The notes under the pieces are model-generated. The model worked only from the letters and a program-made list of their open reading frames with translations. It was not told where the DNA came from and ran no database searches. Both the position numbers and the translations under genes were made by a program. A stretch of DNA of 46,062 bases from a virus, in IMG/VR virus record IMGVR_UViG_3300009702_000035, positions 1 through 46,062 of that record, one strand, 5' to 3'. Position 1 is the stretch's first letter; each line of letters opens with the position of its first letter. Of this stretch, positions 16,254-24,684 are shown piece after piece.

Positions 16254-17137
16254 TAAGAGGTCCTCTTGAGTCTCTCGGGGACGATCTTCGGCGCAGCATG
16301 ATTCCAGTAAACACGATGGTGGATCCGTGACCCAGGATCCTTCTGGTCTACGCTACGAGCGTTTCCCTTCAAGGGCGCTACGACCACACACGAGGGCGCA
16401 TACATGACCGAGTAGAAGCTCTTGACGTAGGTCCCTGCATCCGCATAGATCCCGGACATGCCTCCTTCACCAAGCTGTGACATCTTCTGGTTGACCTGAG
16501 CCGCCATGAATGTCAGGAAGGCTCCTCCTCGCCTCTGTAGCGCCGTGTAGGTGTTTACGTCCTCATTCATCTTCCCTGAGAATTGGAAGGGCCTCTGGGC
16601 GTCGCAGACGAAGCTGTTCATCGCCTTCCTACGGGTCCCCACGGTCTTCTTTGACAACGCTCCGGCAATATGGTCTCCACCCTGGCTGATAGCTACGGAA
16701 AGGAACGGAGTGGCTGCTAGGAACCCAACGAGCCCGTTGAACAGCACATCGATGTCCCGGATCCTCCAGTGCCCGTAACGCGCTTCATCATCGAAGCGCC
16801 AGTAAAAGGCCATGTAGTCATCGTCGAGCTGAATGAAGTAGCGATACCCCGCCTCCTTGGCGAGACGGAAGCTGACGTTGCGGGCGTAGGTGATTGCAGT
16901 CTGACTCAGGAAGTTGTCTCCCTGGTCAGTCGTCTTCGCGACCTCATCCTTTGAGAACACGAGAACCCTGTCCTTACCGAACTTCCGCTGATACTCAGGG
17001 ATGGTCTTATCCTTGTCGTCCACGACGAAGAGGACGGGCCCGGTGTAGCCAGCCTCCTTGAGCGCCCGGATCGTGAGGACGTTGTTGGGCCTCCCGTGAG
17101 TCAGGATCAGGACGCAGAAGTCATCTCGGATCGTCAT
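16253..17137 (-). CDS. TAGT-type glycosyltransferase 1 (predicted DNA-base glycosylation)
   Basis: 294 residues. The ATG at 17137 overlaps the radical-SAM stop (ATGA). It has the marks of the phage TET/JBP-associated glycosyltransferase family: DDFCVLILTHGRPNNV at the N-terminus, VVDDKDKTIPEYQ, FSKDEVAK, YARNVSFRLAKEAGYRYF, the DxD-like LDDDY at about 104-108, AISQGGDHIAGA (about 149-160) and GKMNEDVNTYTALQRRGG. The family is a GT-A fold that is predicted to attach sugars to modified bases in phage DNA. It is a paralogue of the gene at 18144-19034, with the same motifs in the same order. No TET/JBP dioxygenase is visible in the window. Confidence 0.85.
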   Translation of the reverse strand: MTIRDDFCVLILTHGRPNNVLTIRALKEAGYTGPVLFVVDDKDKTIPEYQRKFGKDRVLVFSKDEVAKTTDQGDNFLSQTAITYARNVSFRLAKEAGYRYFIQLDDDYMAFYWRFDDEARYGHWRIRDIDVLFNGLVGFLAATPFLSVAISQGGDHIAGALSKKTVGTRRKAMNSFVCDAQRPFQFSGKMNEDVNTYTALQRRGGAFLTFMAAQVNQKMSQLGEGGMSGIYADAGTYVKSFYSVMYAPSCVVVAPLKGNARSVDQKDPGSRIHHRVYWNHAAPKIVPERLKRTS

Positions 17138-18147
17138 GCCTTGCCGCCGATACAACGACGACAAGCCTCATGCTGCTGCCAATTCCCCTCTTGGTGGATC
17201 TTCCGTAGGTTTGTGACTCCCTCACTATCCCACGCCTCCTTAATCGACATATCACGGACGTTCCCCGAAGGCATAGTTCGGCCCATGAACACGCAACACG
17301 GGAGAATGTTCCCACTCGAGTCCACGACCATGAGCTTGAATGGGAAAGCACATCGGAATTCATCGATGTCGTGGCGAACCACAAGATCATCCTCCTGGCC
17401 GGGACGGCAGACCTGATCCTGGATGCCGATCATGTCGGCGATATTTGCCCAGCGGGTGATGAATCCCTCCTCCTCATGGGCATTGATCGGAGTCCGGACG
17501 AAGTTGACCCGGACGAACGGGTGACTGAGCCCCATGGAGTCACGGAGCCGAATGAAGTTCTCGACGTTCCGAACGATCTTGTTGAACTTGGTCGACTTCC
17601 TCATGGACTGGAACGTCTCTGGCGTTGTCGCGTCGAGGCTGACCATGATCTTCGAGACTCCCGCCTCTATTAGGGAGCGCCCACGCTTCTCGGTCAGGAG
17701 GAGTCCGTTCGTCGCGAAGTAGACATTTAGCACCCCCTTCGACCGAGCATAGCGAATATGGTCCTAGAGGTTCTGGACCAAGAGAGGTTCGTTGATGTAG
17801 TTCATCTTGATCGAGGTCAAACCGTACTTAGATCCCTCGTCAATGACCTTCGTGAAGCTCTCCCACGGGAGGACGGCAGGCGTGACCTTCTCCATGCCGT
17901 GAATGCAGAACGAACACTTCATGTTGCACTGAGCGTTCAACTCGAAGTCGATCTGGAGGGGGAATTCAGGGATGAGATTGAGCTTATGGGCCTGGTGGTA
18001 GTCGTGCCTAAACTTGTTCCACCTCCTGAGTAGCTCAGGATCCGTGATCCCGTTCGGGGGCTGGTCAAACTTCTCTCGCCCGAGGACGGTTGTAAGTTCA
18101 CCCTCACGGCTCTCACGGGTAGTAGGTAGCGGCCGGGGGTTGCTCAC
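17134..18147 (-). pseudogene. Radical SAM/SPASM enzyme interrupted by an in-frame TAG
   Basis: A single frame of 337 codons broken only at codon 128 (TAG, 17764-17766). Before it, DFELNAQCNMKCSFCIHGME holds the CxxxCxxC iron-sulphur motif (Cys74, 78, 81) and INEPLLVQNL. After it come DHIRYARSKGVLNVYFATNG, SLDATTPETFQSM and a SPASM-like C-terminus with Cys in FRCAFPF, NILPCCVFMG and EACRRCIGG. The family meaning of both halves is continuous, so this is one gene. It starts with GTG overlapping the previous stop (GTGA) and ends overlapping glycosyltransferase 1 (ATGA). Intact, it would do radical chemistry, possibly on a base or sugar. TAG is one C-to-T step from CAG. Nonsense mutation, readthrough and sequencing error cannot be told apart here. 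Confidence 0.85.
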
Positions 18148-19034
18148 TTGGCCCTCCGTTTTAGTCTCTCTGGAATAATCTTCGGAGCGGTGTTATTCCA
18201 GCTCACCTTATGATGAATTCGAGACATGCGCTTTGACTCATCAAGGCTCTTGTTCTTCGAGGTGCCCTTCATGGTCCCGATTGAGACGCAAGACGGCGCA
18301 TACATGACCGAGTAGAAACTCTTAACGTAGGTTCCAGAGTCCGCGTAGGTACCTGACATTCCGCCCGGGGTCTTCTGTGTCGCGATCTGGACGATCTGAA
18401 CTGCGAGGAATGTGAGGAACGGAAGACCCCGGCGTTGGAGGGTCGTGTAGGTCACTACGTCTTCATTGAGCCGACCCAAGAACGGGAATGGCCGTTCAGT
18501 AGAACAGACGAAGCTATTCATGGCCTTTCGCCTGGAGCCGATAGTTGACTTCGCCTCAGCGCCGCCGATCCAGTCACCTCCTTGGGACATGGCAACGGTC
18601 AGGAACGGGGTCGCCTCGAGGAAATCAACCATGCCCGAAAGTACCGCGTCGAGGTCGCATACGGGCCACGTCCCGTAGCGACCTTCATCGTCGAAACGGT
18701 AGCTGAACTGCGTGTAGTCATCGTCGAGTTGAATAAAGTACTTGAATCCCTGCTCACGGATCAAATCAAAGATCGCATTCCGGGCAAAGGTGATCGCCGC
18801 CATGCGTCCCTCGAAGTTGTCTCCTACGTCCATGTGCGACATGACTTCGATCTTTGAGAAGACCAGGACAGACTCCTCACCGAACTTCCTGATGTAGTCT
18901 GGGAGGGACTCATCCTCATCATCAACGACTATGAAGATCCGACCCGTGTATCCGTGACGAAACAGACTATTGTAGGTAGGGACCTTATTAGGTCGTCCGT
19001 GAGTCAGGATCACGGCGCAGAAGTCGTCACGCAT
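18144..19034 (-). CDS. TAGT-type glycosyltransferase 2 (predicted DNA-base glycosylation)
   Basis: 296 residues from the ATG at 19034, which overlaps the ParB-like gene 2 stop. It has the same signature as glycosyltransferase 1: RDDFCAVILTHGRPNKVPTY, VVDDEDESLPDYIRKFG, ITFARNAIFDLIREQGFKYF, LDDDY at about 103-107, AMSQGGDWIGGAEAK, GRLNEDVVTYTTLQRRG, then GTYVKSFYSVMYAPSCVSIG. The two copies differ along their whole length, so the duplication is old or they entered separately; they may add two different sugars or act at two positions. The coupling order is ParB-like 2, this gene, radical SAM, glycosyltransferase 1, epimerase. Confidence 0.85.
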   Translation of the reverse strand: MRDDFCAVILTHGRPNKVPTYNSLFRHGYTGRIFIVVDDEDESLPDYIRKFGEESVLVFSKIEVMSHMDVGDNFEGRMAAITFARNAIFDLIREQGFKYFIQLDDDYTQFSYRFDDEGRYGTWPVCDLDAVLSGMVDFLEATPFLTVAMSQGGDWIGGAEAKSTIGSRRKAMNSFVCSTERPFPFLGRLNEDVVTYTTLQRRGLPFLTFLAVQIVQIATQKTPGGMSGTYADSGTYVKSFYSVMYAPSCVSIGTMKGTSKNKSLDESKRMSRIHHKVSWNNTAPKIIPERLKRRAK

Positions 19035-19944
19035 CGCCTTCACGCTTGACAATTCCGGCCTGCTTAAGCATGGACTCGGTGAGCTTCACGTAACCAAGTT
19101 CGATCGCCCGTTCGAAGTCGATGATCACGCAAGCTGACTGCTCCATAAGGTCTTGGACCTTGGCAGGGGCGTGGGCGTAATACTCCGCGATCCGGTCGAA
19201 GCGGAAGACGGTGTGTCGCTCAGCTGCGTTTATCAGGAAGTCCCGGACTTCTTCCGGGAGGTCTTCGCACTCATCAATATCATCAATGAGTGCATCGGTC
19301 TTTTCACGATCGTAGAGTTCGCTCTCGTCAGGCTTATCGCCATGAGGCTCATAGATCGGAGTCTCGATCTTCCGAGTGTAGTTCTCGGAGAGGACAGGAC
19401 CTTCTCCACCACCATTCAGGTCGGAGTCGATACTGCTCGTGATGTCGTCTAAGAGTGTATCAAAGCGTAGGACTGAAGTGAGATCAGGGACTGCAACCTC
19501 GATCTCTTGGAGCAAATCAGTGATGCTCTCAGTCCATGAGCCCTGGATATTCGGGTTGTTGAGGGCCACGTTGAGGGCCTTCTCACGGACCTCAGTGAGG
19601 TCCATGACGATCACATCAGTCTCGTCATCTGGTCCCAGGGTCTTGAGCCTCTGGTGGCCGCCGATCAGGCGCTGAGTGCGCTTGTTCCAGATGATCGGCT
19701 GTGGCATCCCGAACTCGTCTACTGAGGCCTGGAGTCCCCTGAGTGAGTCCTGGTCGATGTCCCGCGGATTGTAGTCTGCGCCCTGGAGGTCTCCGGCCCT
19801 GATACGCATGACCGGGAAGCCGTTCAGCTCAGCTCCAGTCATCTGACCCGGAAGGTCCGCGGTCGGCTTCGCCTTCTTGGGGGCCCTTGCTGCCTTCTTG
19901 GCGGCAGCCTTCGTCACCCGCCTGTGGGGTTTCGTCTTCGCCAT
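19027..19944 (-). CDS. ParB/Srx-fold protein 2
   Basis: 305 residues. A Lys/Ala/Arg-rich N-terminus (AKKAARAPKKAKP) precedes a ParB N-terminal-like domain with IRAGDLQGADYNPRDIDQD, FGMPQPIIWNKRTQRLIGGH, QRLKTLGPDD and ALNVALNNPNIQGSW, closely parallel to ParB-like protein 1. Its C-terminal ~150 residues differ (ETPIYEPHGDKPDESELYD, FRFDRIAEYYAHAPAKVQDL, FERAIELGYVKLTESM) and match the helical tail of a different phage ParB-like subfamily. It probably binds or nicks DNA and may target the modification enzymes; this is inference. It is the first gene of the modification cassette after terL, with ribosome site AGGA 4 nt before ATG. Confidence 0.8.
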   Translation of the reverse strand: MAKTKPHRRVTKAAAKKAARAPKKAKPTADLPGQMTGAELNGFPVMRIRAGDLQGADYNPRDIDQDSLRGLQASVDEFGMPQPIIWNKRTQRLIGGHQRLKTLGPDDETDVIVMDLTEVREKALNVALNNPNIQGSWTESITDLLQEIEVAVPDLTSVLRFDTLLDDITSSIDSDLNGGGEGPVLSENYTRKIETPIYEPHGDKPDESELYDREKTDALIDDIDECEDLPEEVRDFLINAAERHTVFRFDRIAEYYAHAPAKVQDLMEQSACVIIDFERAIELGYVKLTESMLKQAGIVKREGDA

Positions 19945-20045
19945 GCTGTCCTCGCTCTAACCGGTCCTGTGACCGGCAAAATGGTAGCAGCCGACCATGC
20001 TCCGCGTCTAGCTCAGACCCGGGAATAGGTTTTGCGGTACCGCAA

Positions 20046-21974
20046 CTATGGCTGGCGGACGGTGAGCCGCCGGACCGCCAGGCGGCGCTTGACCTCACGC
20101 CTTATCCGTTGATAACGCGCGTGGGCTGCACGCGACTTGTCCTCATCACCGCTTCGCTTGTAGACGCGTCCCGCTGTCAAGAGGGCCTTCCCGGTAGCGA
20201 CGAGGTCGGCATAAGTCATCGCATCCATCTCATTCCGTTCCCTAGCCTGGACCTCCTCCGCGGTCGGGAACGCATCTCCGGATGCCTGGACCGATCCCTC
20301 TCCGGGGAGGGTGAACAACTGCTCGACTAGGCCTACCGGCTCCCCTGAAGCCTGAACGGTCCCGCCCTCGGTAGTCGCCGGCAGAGCTTGGGCCTGAACC
20401 ATCTGGGGCTCGTCCATGTTCACCTCTGGGGCAGCAGCTTGGCTGACGCCAACCGAGCGGATGTGGATCTCAGTCCCGACTACGACCTTCCGCTTCCGGT
20501 CCTCGACAGTACCGAGCGCGATGGCCCACATCTTGTCAGCATGGTGGTGACGATTGCGCTCGGCGTCGAAGATGGTGTTCCCAGCGGACGTGAACCGCTG
20601 CTTGATCGAGTGGATCTGAGCGCGGATGTTGCGGCAGCGGGGGAGGACGATGTTGCCTTCCTCGAGGAGGATCCTGAGGCTGTTCGCCATGCGCTCCTTC
20701 GTAGCGCTGGTGAACGTGATTGGTTCGACGCGCTTGCTCCCGAACTTCTTGACCAGGTCCTCCGCGAGGTTCTTCCCCATACCGGTTTCGTCGATCCGCC
20801 ACTTGACCCAGTGCTGACCCAGGACGTCCCCGACCTCGAACATCAGCTCACGCTGACGCGGGAACGGTATGTCCTTGAGTGACTGCTCGTATCGCGTGAT
20901 GTAGAGCGGGCCCTGCTTCTCGAACACGAACAGCTCGGACGGGTTCCGGCTCCGGCCGACGTCGAAGCCGAGGTAGAGCGGACCTAGCTTAGCTGCAACA
21001 TCACCGAGGAGTCGGATGTTGCTGTAGACCGGGATCTGGCTGCGTTCCTTCTGGCAGCACGGGTCGATGACATGGTACGGAAAGAAGGCGACGCGTTCGT
21101 CCTGGAAGGCACACTCGAACTCCTGTTGGAAGTCCTCCAACGGGAGGGCTTCAAACTGGTCGATCAGCTCGCGCGTTCCGTAGTGATATACGCGCTCCTT
21201 CGTCGGGAGGGTCGAGCAGAGACTGATCAGTGACTCATCACTGCTGATCTTGGAGAAGTGGCGGCAGAGCCACCACGGCACGGTCTGGCGACTGAACCCG
21301 GGGTAGTCGTAGTCGTTCGTGATGACGTCGTGAAACAACCCTGTCTGGCCGAGCGGTGAGGACCCGATGGTGAGCTGTCCTCCAGACCGCGAGATCAACG
21401 CCGTCGAGCCCCCATAAATCTCCCTGTCGTTGATGCAGTGAGCCAGCTCATCGAGGTATACGTCTCCCGACTTTCCGCGTGGTGGCTTAGCCGGGTTGGA
21501 GACGACCTTGCTGATCCGGCGCTTCGAGGAGTTGCTCTGGAACCCAACCTGTGTCTTCGAGTCGATGACGATCTTCTTCTGAAATTCAAGGGGTAGCTCG
21601 TCATGAAGCTCCTTGACCATCGTCACCTTCTCCTTTGCGTCCTCCAGGTTGTAGGAGACACAGACCGACTGGTGACGGTCCTTGAGGTGACAGCGGGCGA
21701 TCGACTCACAGGCGATGATGAACGAGAAGCCGATCTGTCGGCTCTTGAGCACGGCCCGGAATCGTGAGTCGTTCAGGAGGAGTCCTACCTGGAACATATC
21801 GAAGATCAGGGGCTTGTCCTGCCACTTACCGAGGCAGATCAGCCAGCCGACCTCGGTGTTCAGCATGTCCTCGCCCGGGAGCCCCCACGCCTCGAACTGC
21901 TCGACCGCCTTCGCGTGCTGCTTCTTCAGCCAGCGCTGAAATTCAAACTCATCGCGGCGAACTATCCCAAGCAC
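20046..21974 (-). CDS. terL: Terminase large subunit
   Basis: 642 residues, starting with GTG 7 nt after GGAGG. ATPase: a Walker-A-like VLKSRQIGFS (about 75-84) and Walker B DVYLDELAH (171-179, Asp175/Glu176), with the coupling motif LTIGSSP. Nuclease (RNase H fold): YLGFDVGRSRNPSE (Asp338), RIDETGMGK (Asp395) and HHADKMWAIAL (about 475). The last ~130 residues are Gln/Ala/Val-rich with a basic Arg end and may be a flexible tail. It translocates and cuts concatemeric DNA at the portal. No small terminase subunit is next to it. The palindrome at 20034-20043 directly follows its TAG. Confidence 0.9.
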   Translation of the reverse strand: MLGIVRRDEFEFQRWLKKQHAKAVEQFEAWGLPGEDMLNTEVGWLICLGKWQDKPLIFDMFQVGLLLNDSRFRAVLKSRQIGFSFIIACESIARCHLKDRHQSVCVSYNLEDAKEKVTMVKELHDELPLEFQKKIVIDSKTQVGFQSNSSKRRISKVVSNPAKPPRGKSGDVYLDELAHCINDREIYGGSTALISRSGGQLTIGSSPLGQTGLFHDVITNDYDYPGFSRQTVPWWLCRHFSKISSDESLISLCSTLPTKERVYHYGTRELIDQFEALPLEDFQQEFECAFQDERVAFFPYHVIDPCCQKERSQIPVYSNIRLLGDVAAKLGPLYLGFDVGRSRNPSELFVFEKQGPLYITRYEQSLKDIPFPRQRELMFEVGDVLGQHWVKWRIDETGMGKNLAEDLVKKFGSKRVEPITFTSATKERMANSLRILLEEGNIVLPRCRNIRAQIHSIKQRFTSAGNTIFDAERNRHHHADKMWAIALGTVEDRKRKVVVGTEIHIRSVGVSQAAAPEVNMDEPQMVQAQALPATTEGGTVQASGEPVGLVEQLFTLPGEGSVQASGDAFPTAEEVQARERNEMDAMTYADLVATGKALLTAGRVYKRSGDEDKSRAAHARYQRIRREVKRRLAVRRLTVRQP

Positions 21975-22016
21975 TGCGTAGCCTCCAGGAGCGTTGAATG
22001 TATATGGAGGGACCCC

Positions 22017-22295
22017 GTGGCGCTACCACGAGTCAAGTGTAACCGCTGGAAGTCAGGGATCTGCCTTGAGCTTGCGGTACCGCAAGCACCGGTGACCTAC
22101 TGTCCGCGTGCCAGGGCAGAGAACTGTGGCCCCGGTGAGTGCTGTCACCATTCACTGTTCCAAGTCCGGGACCAGCTCGAGGAGATGAAGCGGGCTGGAG
22201 TAAAGCTAAAGCGGTACGGCAGGAACCTCAGGGACCCAGAATTCGTTGGCAGCCTACACGCAGCCTTCCTTAAAGCTAGGTCCAGGCAGAAGTAG
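22017..22295 (+). CDS. Small Cys-rich protein
   Basis: 92 residues on the plus strand, starting at GTG with GGAGGG 5 nt upstream. The N-terminal half has seven Cys (VKCNRWKSGIC, VTYCPRARAENCGPGECCHH), probably a zinc-binding knuckle. The C-terminal half is a basic helix (FQVRDQLEEMKRAGVKLKRY). LELAVPQ is encoded by an exact palindrome copy with 18-bp total symmetry. It ends in tandem TAG-TAA. It diverges from terL. The strong promoter at 22324 lies downstream, so it must use another promoter. Confidence 0.55.
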   Translation: MALPRVKCNRWKSGICLELAVPQAPVTYCPRARAENCGPGECCHHSLFQVRDQLEEMKRAGVKLKRYGRNLRDPEFVGSLHAAFLKARSRQK

Positions 22296-22323
22296 TAACA
22301 GCAGAATAAAACTAGAATCCTAC

Positions 22324-22351
22324 TAGACAAAGGCTAGGCGGTTGCTATAAT
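22324..22351 (+). promoter_or_regulatory. Strong sigma70-like promoter of the plus-strand accessory operon
   Basis: TAGACA (22324-22329), 16-bp spacer, TATAAT (22346-22351), preceded by AT-rich AATAAAACTAGAATCC and followed by the conserved GGAGGCA. Same module as the eight minus-strand copies to the right. It drives the gene chain starting at 22408. Confidence 0.85.
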
Positions 22352-22407
22352 GGAGGCAGCAACAGGGAACCCCGCCCGGCGCGACTCGGGCAGTCAAGGA
22401 GGACTAG

Positions 22408-22824
22408 ATGGATCATCTGGAGACCCACCAGGCCAACTGTGAGGAGGTCCTCGGCAGAGAGGACTTCGTCGATGAGCAGAAGGCCTATGCAGCTGAGGTC
22501 GAACAGTTCATCAAGACCTACCCGGGATACTGCAAGAGCTGTTCCGGGTGGGGAGGCAACACGTCCTGCTATGACCCGTCACCGGCCGGCATCTCGCTCT
22601 CACCGGGCTACATGATGGACTGGGAACCATGTAGTAACTGTGTCGAGGAGGGGCGTTGCCCCCGATGCGGAGGGACCTGCGAGTTCGAGGAAGGCCCTGA
22701 CCACTACGTCTGCCGCGGAACCTGTGGCTGGTCCAGTGACGATGACGAGCCCGGGATCCCGGATGGGCCAGAGCCCCCCTGCTGTACCTGCGAGCCAGAC
22801 TACGACGTGAACGAGTGCTTCTGA
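22408..22824 (+). CDS. Cys-rich, zinc-ribbon-like protein
   Basis: 138 residues with AAGGAGGA 6 nt upstream of ATG. A helical N-terminus is followed by about 14 Cys in CxxC-type pairs: YCKSCSGWGG, EPCSNCVEEGRCPRCGG, CEFEEGP, YVCRGTCGW and a final CCTCEPDYDVNECF. This looks like two zinc ribbons or a rubredoxin-like knuckle pair; the exact family is not recognised. It is the first gene behind the 22324 promoter, and its TGA overlaps the next ATG (TGATG). Confidence 0.7.
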   Translation: MDHLETHQANCEEVLGREDFVDEQKAYAAEVEQFIKTYPGYCKSCSGWGGNTSCYDPSPAGISLSPGYMMDWEPCSNCVEEGRCPRCGGTCEFEEGPDHYVCRGTCGWSSDDDEPGIPDGPEPPCCTCEPDYDVNECF

Positions 22825-23270
22825 TGAAAGACCGCCACCCCGATGCCCGTGACCTCCAGCCTGGTGAGCCCGAGCCGGAAGCCCTCGGCGACTGCTTCGA
22901 GGTGGCCTTCAGATACCTGATGGAGGCCCGGAACCCAGAAGCCAGGCTAGTCCACGCCGTCTGCCTGATAGGCACAGGACCCAGGATCGACCTCCCGTAT
23001 GGTCACGCCTGGGTCGAGGTCCCGCTGGAGCTAGCCGGACTCGAGGACATCATTGCTGAGAAGTTCGGAGCCGAGCGAGAGGTCCTGCTGGAGTCGCTAC
23101 CCCGGGTCTGCATCGACCTAAGTAACGGACGCGACATCCGAGTCCCTCACCCGTTCTACTACCTGGGTGGGAGGCCGACTCAGATCCACCGATACACCTT
23201 CCTGGAGGCAGCCAATTTGGCGATTGATACCGGGATCTATGGTCCATGGGAATTGGAGTGCGAGAGATGA
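22824..23270 (+). CDS. Papain/transglutaminase-like protein 1 (Cys-His-Asp)
   Basis: 148 residues. It has a candidate triad in order: Cys24 in LGDCFEVAFRYL, His61 in LPYGHAWVEV and Asp98 in VCIDLSNGRD, followed by HPFYYLGGRP, RYTFLEAANL and GIYGPWEL. This order is typical of transglutaminase/papain-fold phage proteins. Two others in the window (26865-27584, 39275-39853) share it. Substrate unknown. One-base overlap with the previous gene and ATGA overlap with the next show tight coupling. Confidence 0.65.
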   Translation: MKDRHPDARDLQPGEPEPEALGDCFEVAFRYLMEARNPEARLVHAVCLIGTGPRIDLPYGHAWVEVPLELAGLEDIIAEKFGAEREVLLESLPRVCIDLSNGRDIRVPHPFYYLGGRPTQIHRYTFLEAANLAIDTGIYGPWELECER

Positions 23271-23611
23271 AGATGTCTGAGCCGATTTTCGTGACGATGT
23301 ACCCCCACTACTGGGGGAGAGGGACGACACCCAAGGAGTCGAAGAAGCAGGCCCGCAAGGTCGGAGGGTCCGGTCGTAACTGGGTCACATTCCGGCTGCC
23401 GCCTCGGGTAGTCGAGAGTTGGGTCGACGGCATGGGGACTCTACTCTGGCGCTACCCCGACGAGATGTCCGAGGAGGAGTGTGCTGCGTCCCGGGCTCGA
23501 GTGAACCGTTACGGAGTGGACGTCGTGGCGGTCGGGAGTCAGGCCGATCAGGTGCTCAAGGACCGGAAGAAGGCGACCGAGCGTCACGATCGGGAGGTGA
23601 CCTGTGGGTAA
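23267..23611 (+). CDS. Small basic protein, unknown function
   Basis: 114 residues, starting at the ATG that overlaps the previous stop (ATGA). Basic and mixed alpha/beta (PIFVTMYPHYWGRG, NWVTFRLPPRVVESWVDG). A C-terminal helix (DQVLKDRKKATERHDRE) ends the protein. No family recognised. It ends in TAA inside the overlap with the next gene. Confidence 0.65.
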   Translation: MKMSEPIFVTMYPHYWGRGTTPKESKKQARKVGGSGRNWVTFRLPPRVVESWVDGMGTLLWRYPDEMSEEECAASRARVNRYGVDVVAVGSQADQVLKDRKKATERHDREVTCG

Positions 23612-23888
23612 GAAGCTGTCGACCAAGCACCTCCGCGGACTGATGTCGTGGCCCGCACTGGCCGACGCACTCCAGGCGACGTTCTCGGAGGCCGAGGCCG
23701 ACGTGCCTCACGCCGGACCGGACACGCTGGCTCAGCTGGGCCGGCTAATGGTCGCCCTCGGAACCTTCGCCAGCCTCCGTGTGATGCAGGCCAAGTCCGC
23801 CAAGGCGGGACTCATGGAGATGGCGCGGCAAGAGGGAGAGGCCGCGGACTGCTTTCACCAGACGCTGCCGGACGACGTTCGCTGGTAG
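23604..23888 (+). CDS. Small helical protein, unknown function
   Basis: 94 residues beginning with GTG, overlapping the previous gene by 8 nt (GTGGGTAA). Mostly helical and Ala/Leu-rich (LADALQATFSEAEADV, LAQLGRLMVALGTFASLRVM). No motif is recognised. In the same frame after its TAG the sequence runs through a second TAG to the next gene. Confidence 0.6.
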   Translation: MGKKLSTKHLRGLMSWPALADALQATFSEAEADVPHAGPDTLAQLGRLMVALGTFASLRVMQAKSAKAGLMEMARQEGEAADCFHQTLPDDVRW

Positions 23889-23921
23889 CTAGCGCGAATC
23901 TAGGGTTTGAGGTACCGCAAA

Positions 23922-24317
23922 ATGGCGAACCGTGCAGGACAAGAGGGAGAGCAGCGGATGTTCGGAGCAGTCGCGATGTGGCTCCGGCGCCAGATCGAGA
24001 CCCGGCTGCCAGGACACTGCCGGGGGATCCACGCTCCGAGGCTTGACCAGGGCAGGCTGCTCCAGGACGTCCAGAGAATGCTCCAGGTCCTGGCAGACGA
24101 CCTGGCCCTGGAGGTCCAGGAGCAGGCCAAGCCGGCTCCGATGGCAGCGCCGGTCCCGGCCAGCCTCACCTCCCGGCTGAGCGTGATGGACAACGACATC
24201 CCGTGCGACAAGTGCAAGGTGACTCGACGCGTAGCGATCATCGACTACCAGGACGGAGAGGTCGCCGCTGTTGAGTGCGAGGCCTGCGCCCCAGAATTCA
24301 CGAAGGACCAGAGATGA
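23922..24317 (+). CDS. Helical protein with a C-terminal CxxC zinc knuckle
   Basis: 131 residues from the ATG at 23922, with GAGG about 9 nt before it inside a one-mismatch palindrome copy (23909-23918). The N-terminal half is helical (MWLRRQIETRLPGHC). A Pro/Ala linker precedes a knuckle with DIPCDKCKVTRRVAII and VECEACAPEF. The exact start is uncertain; the ATG at 23958 is an alternative. Stop overlaps the next ATG (ATGA). Confidence 0.6.
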   Translation: MANRAGQEGEQRMFGAVAMWLRRQIETRLPGHCRGIHAPRLDQGRLLQDVQRMLQVLADDLALEVQEQAKPAPMAAPVPASLTSRLSVMDNDIPCDKCKVTRRVAIIDYQDGEVAAVECEACAPEFTKDQR

Positions 24318-24511
24318 AGCACGGATACCGGAGGATCCCAGAGAAGCAGGGGGTAGCTGACTGCACCTGGTCTCTCGCCCTAGCGATCAGTGATGCCGGC
24401 GGAGCCCTCAATGAAGACACGCTCGACATGTCGCTGCGCGAGTTCATCGCCTGCGTCGCCGGGCAGAACGGTATCCGGTTCGTCTACGTCGGACCGCGGG
24501 ATGCACCGTGA
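24314..24511 (+). CDS. Small protein, unknown function
   Basis: 65 residues beginning at the ATG that overlaps the previous stop (ATGA) and ending in a GTGA overlap with the next ORF. Sequence features: KHGYRRIPEKQGVADCTWS, then a helix and REFIACVAGQNGIRFVYVG. No family recognised; coupling on both sides supports it. Confidence 0.6.
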   Translation: MKHGYRRIPEKQGVADCTWSLALAISDAGGALNEDTLDMSLREFIACVAGQNGIRFVYVGPRDAP

Positions 24512-24603
24512 CCGACTACTCCAGGCTGCCGTCGGGCGAAGTGAGCCGGAAAGCGCTGAGTGAACTTGCGGTACCGCAAACCTCTGGAGACCACGCGCGT
24601 TAG
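24508..24603 (+). CDS. 31-residue coupled mini-protein
   Basis: GTG at 24508 overlaps the previous stop (GTGA) and the frame ends at TAG 24601. SELAVPQTSGDHAR includes the AVPQ encoded by the exact palindrome at 24568-24577. Too short for a fold; it may be real or simply a translational run-out before the next promoter. Confidence 0.45.
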   Translation: MTDYSRLPSGEVSRKALSELAVPQTSGDHAR

Positions 24604-24633
24604 GTCGCTGTCGGAATAAAACTAGAATTCTAC

Positions 24634-24662
24634 TAGACAGGGGCTAGGTGTCCTGCTAGTCT
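24634..24662 (+). promoter_or_regulatory. Second plus-strand promoter of the conserved family
   Basis: TAGACA (24634-24639), 17-bp spacer, TAGTCT (24657-24662), preceded by AATAAAACTAGAATTC as in the first. The -10 is weaker than TATAAT. It reads into the gene at 24685. Confidence 0.75.
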
Positions 24663-24684
24663 TGAGGAAGAACAGGAGAGGCAG

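Noticed and set aside
14387-19944. ParB-like proteins as a plasmid-type partition system
   Set aside because: No ParA is visible, and neither protein has the C-terminal dimerisation and central HTH arrangement of segregation ParBs.
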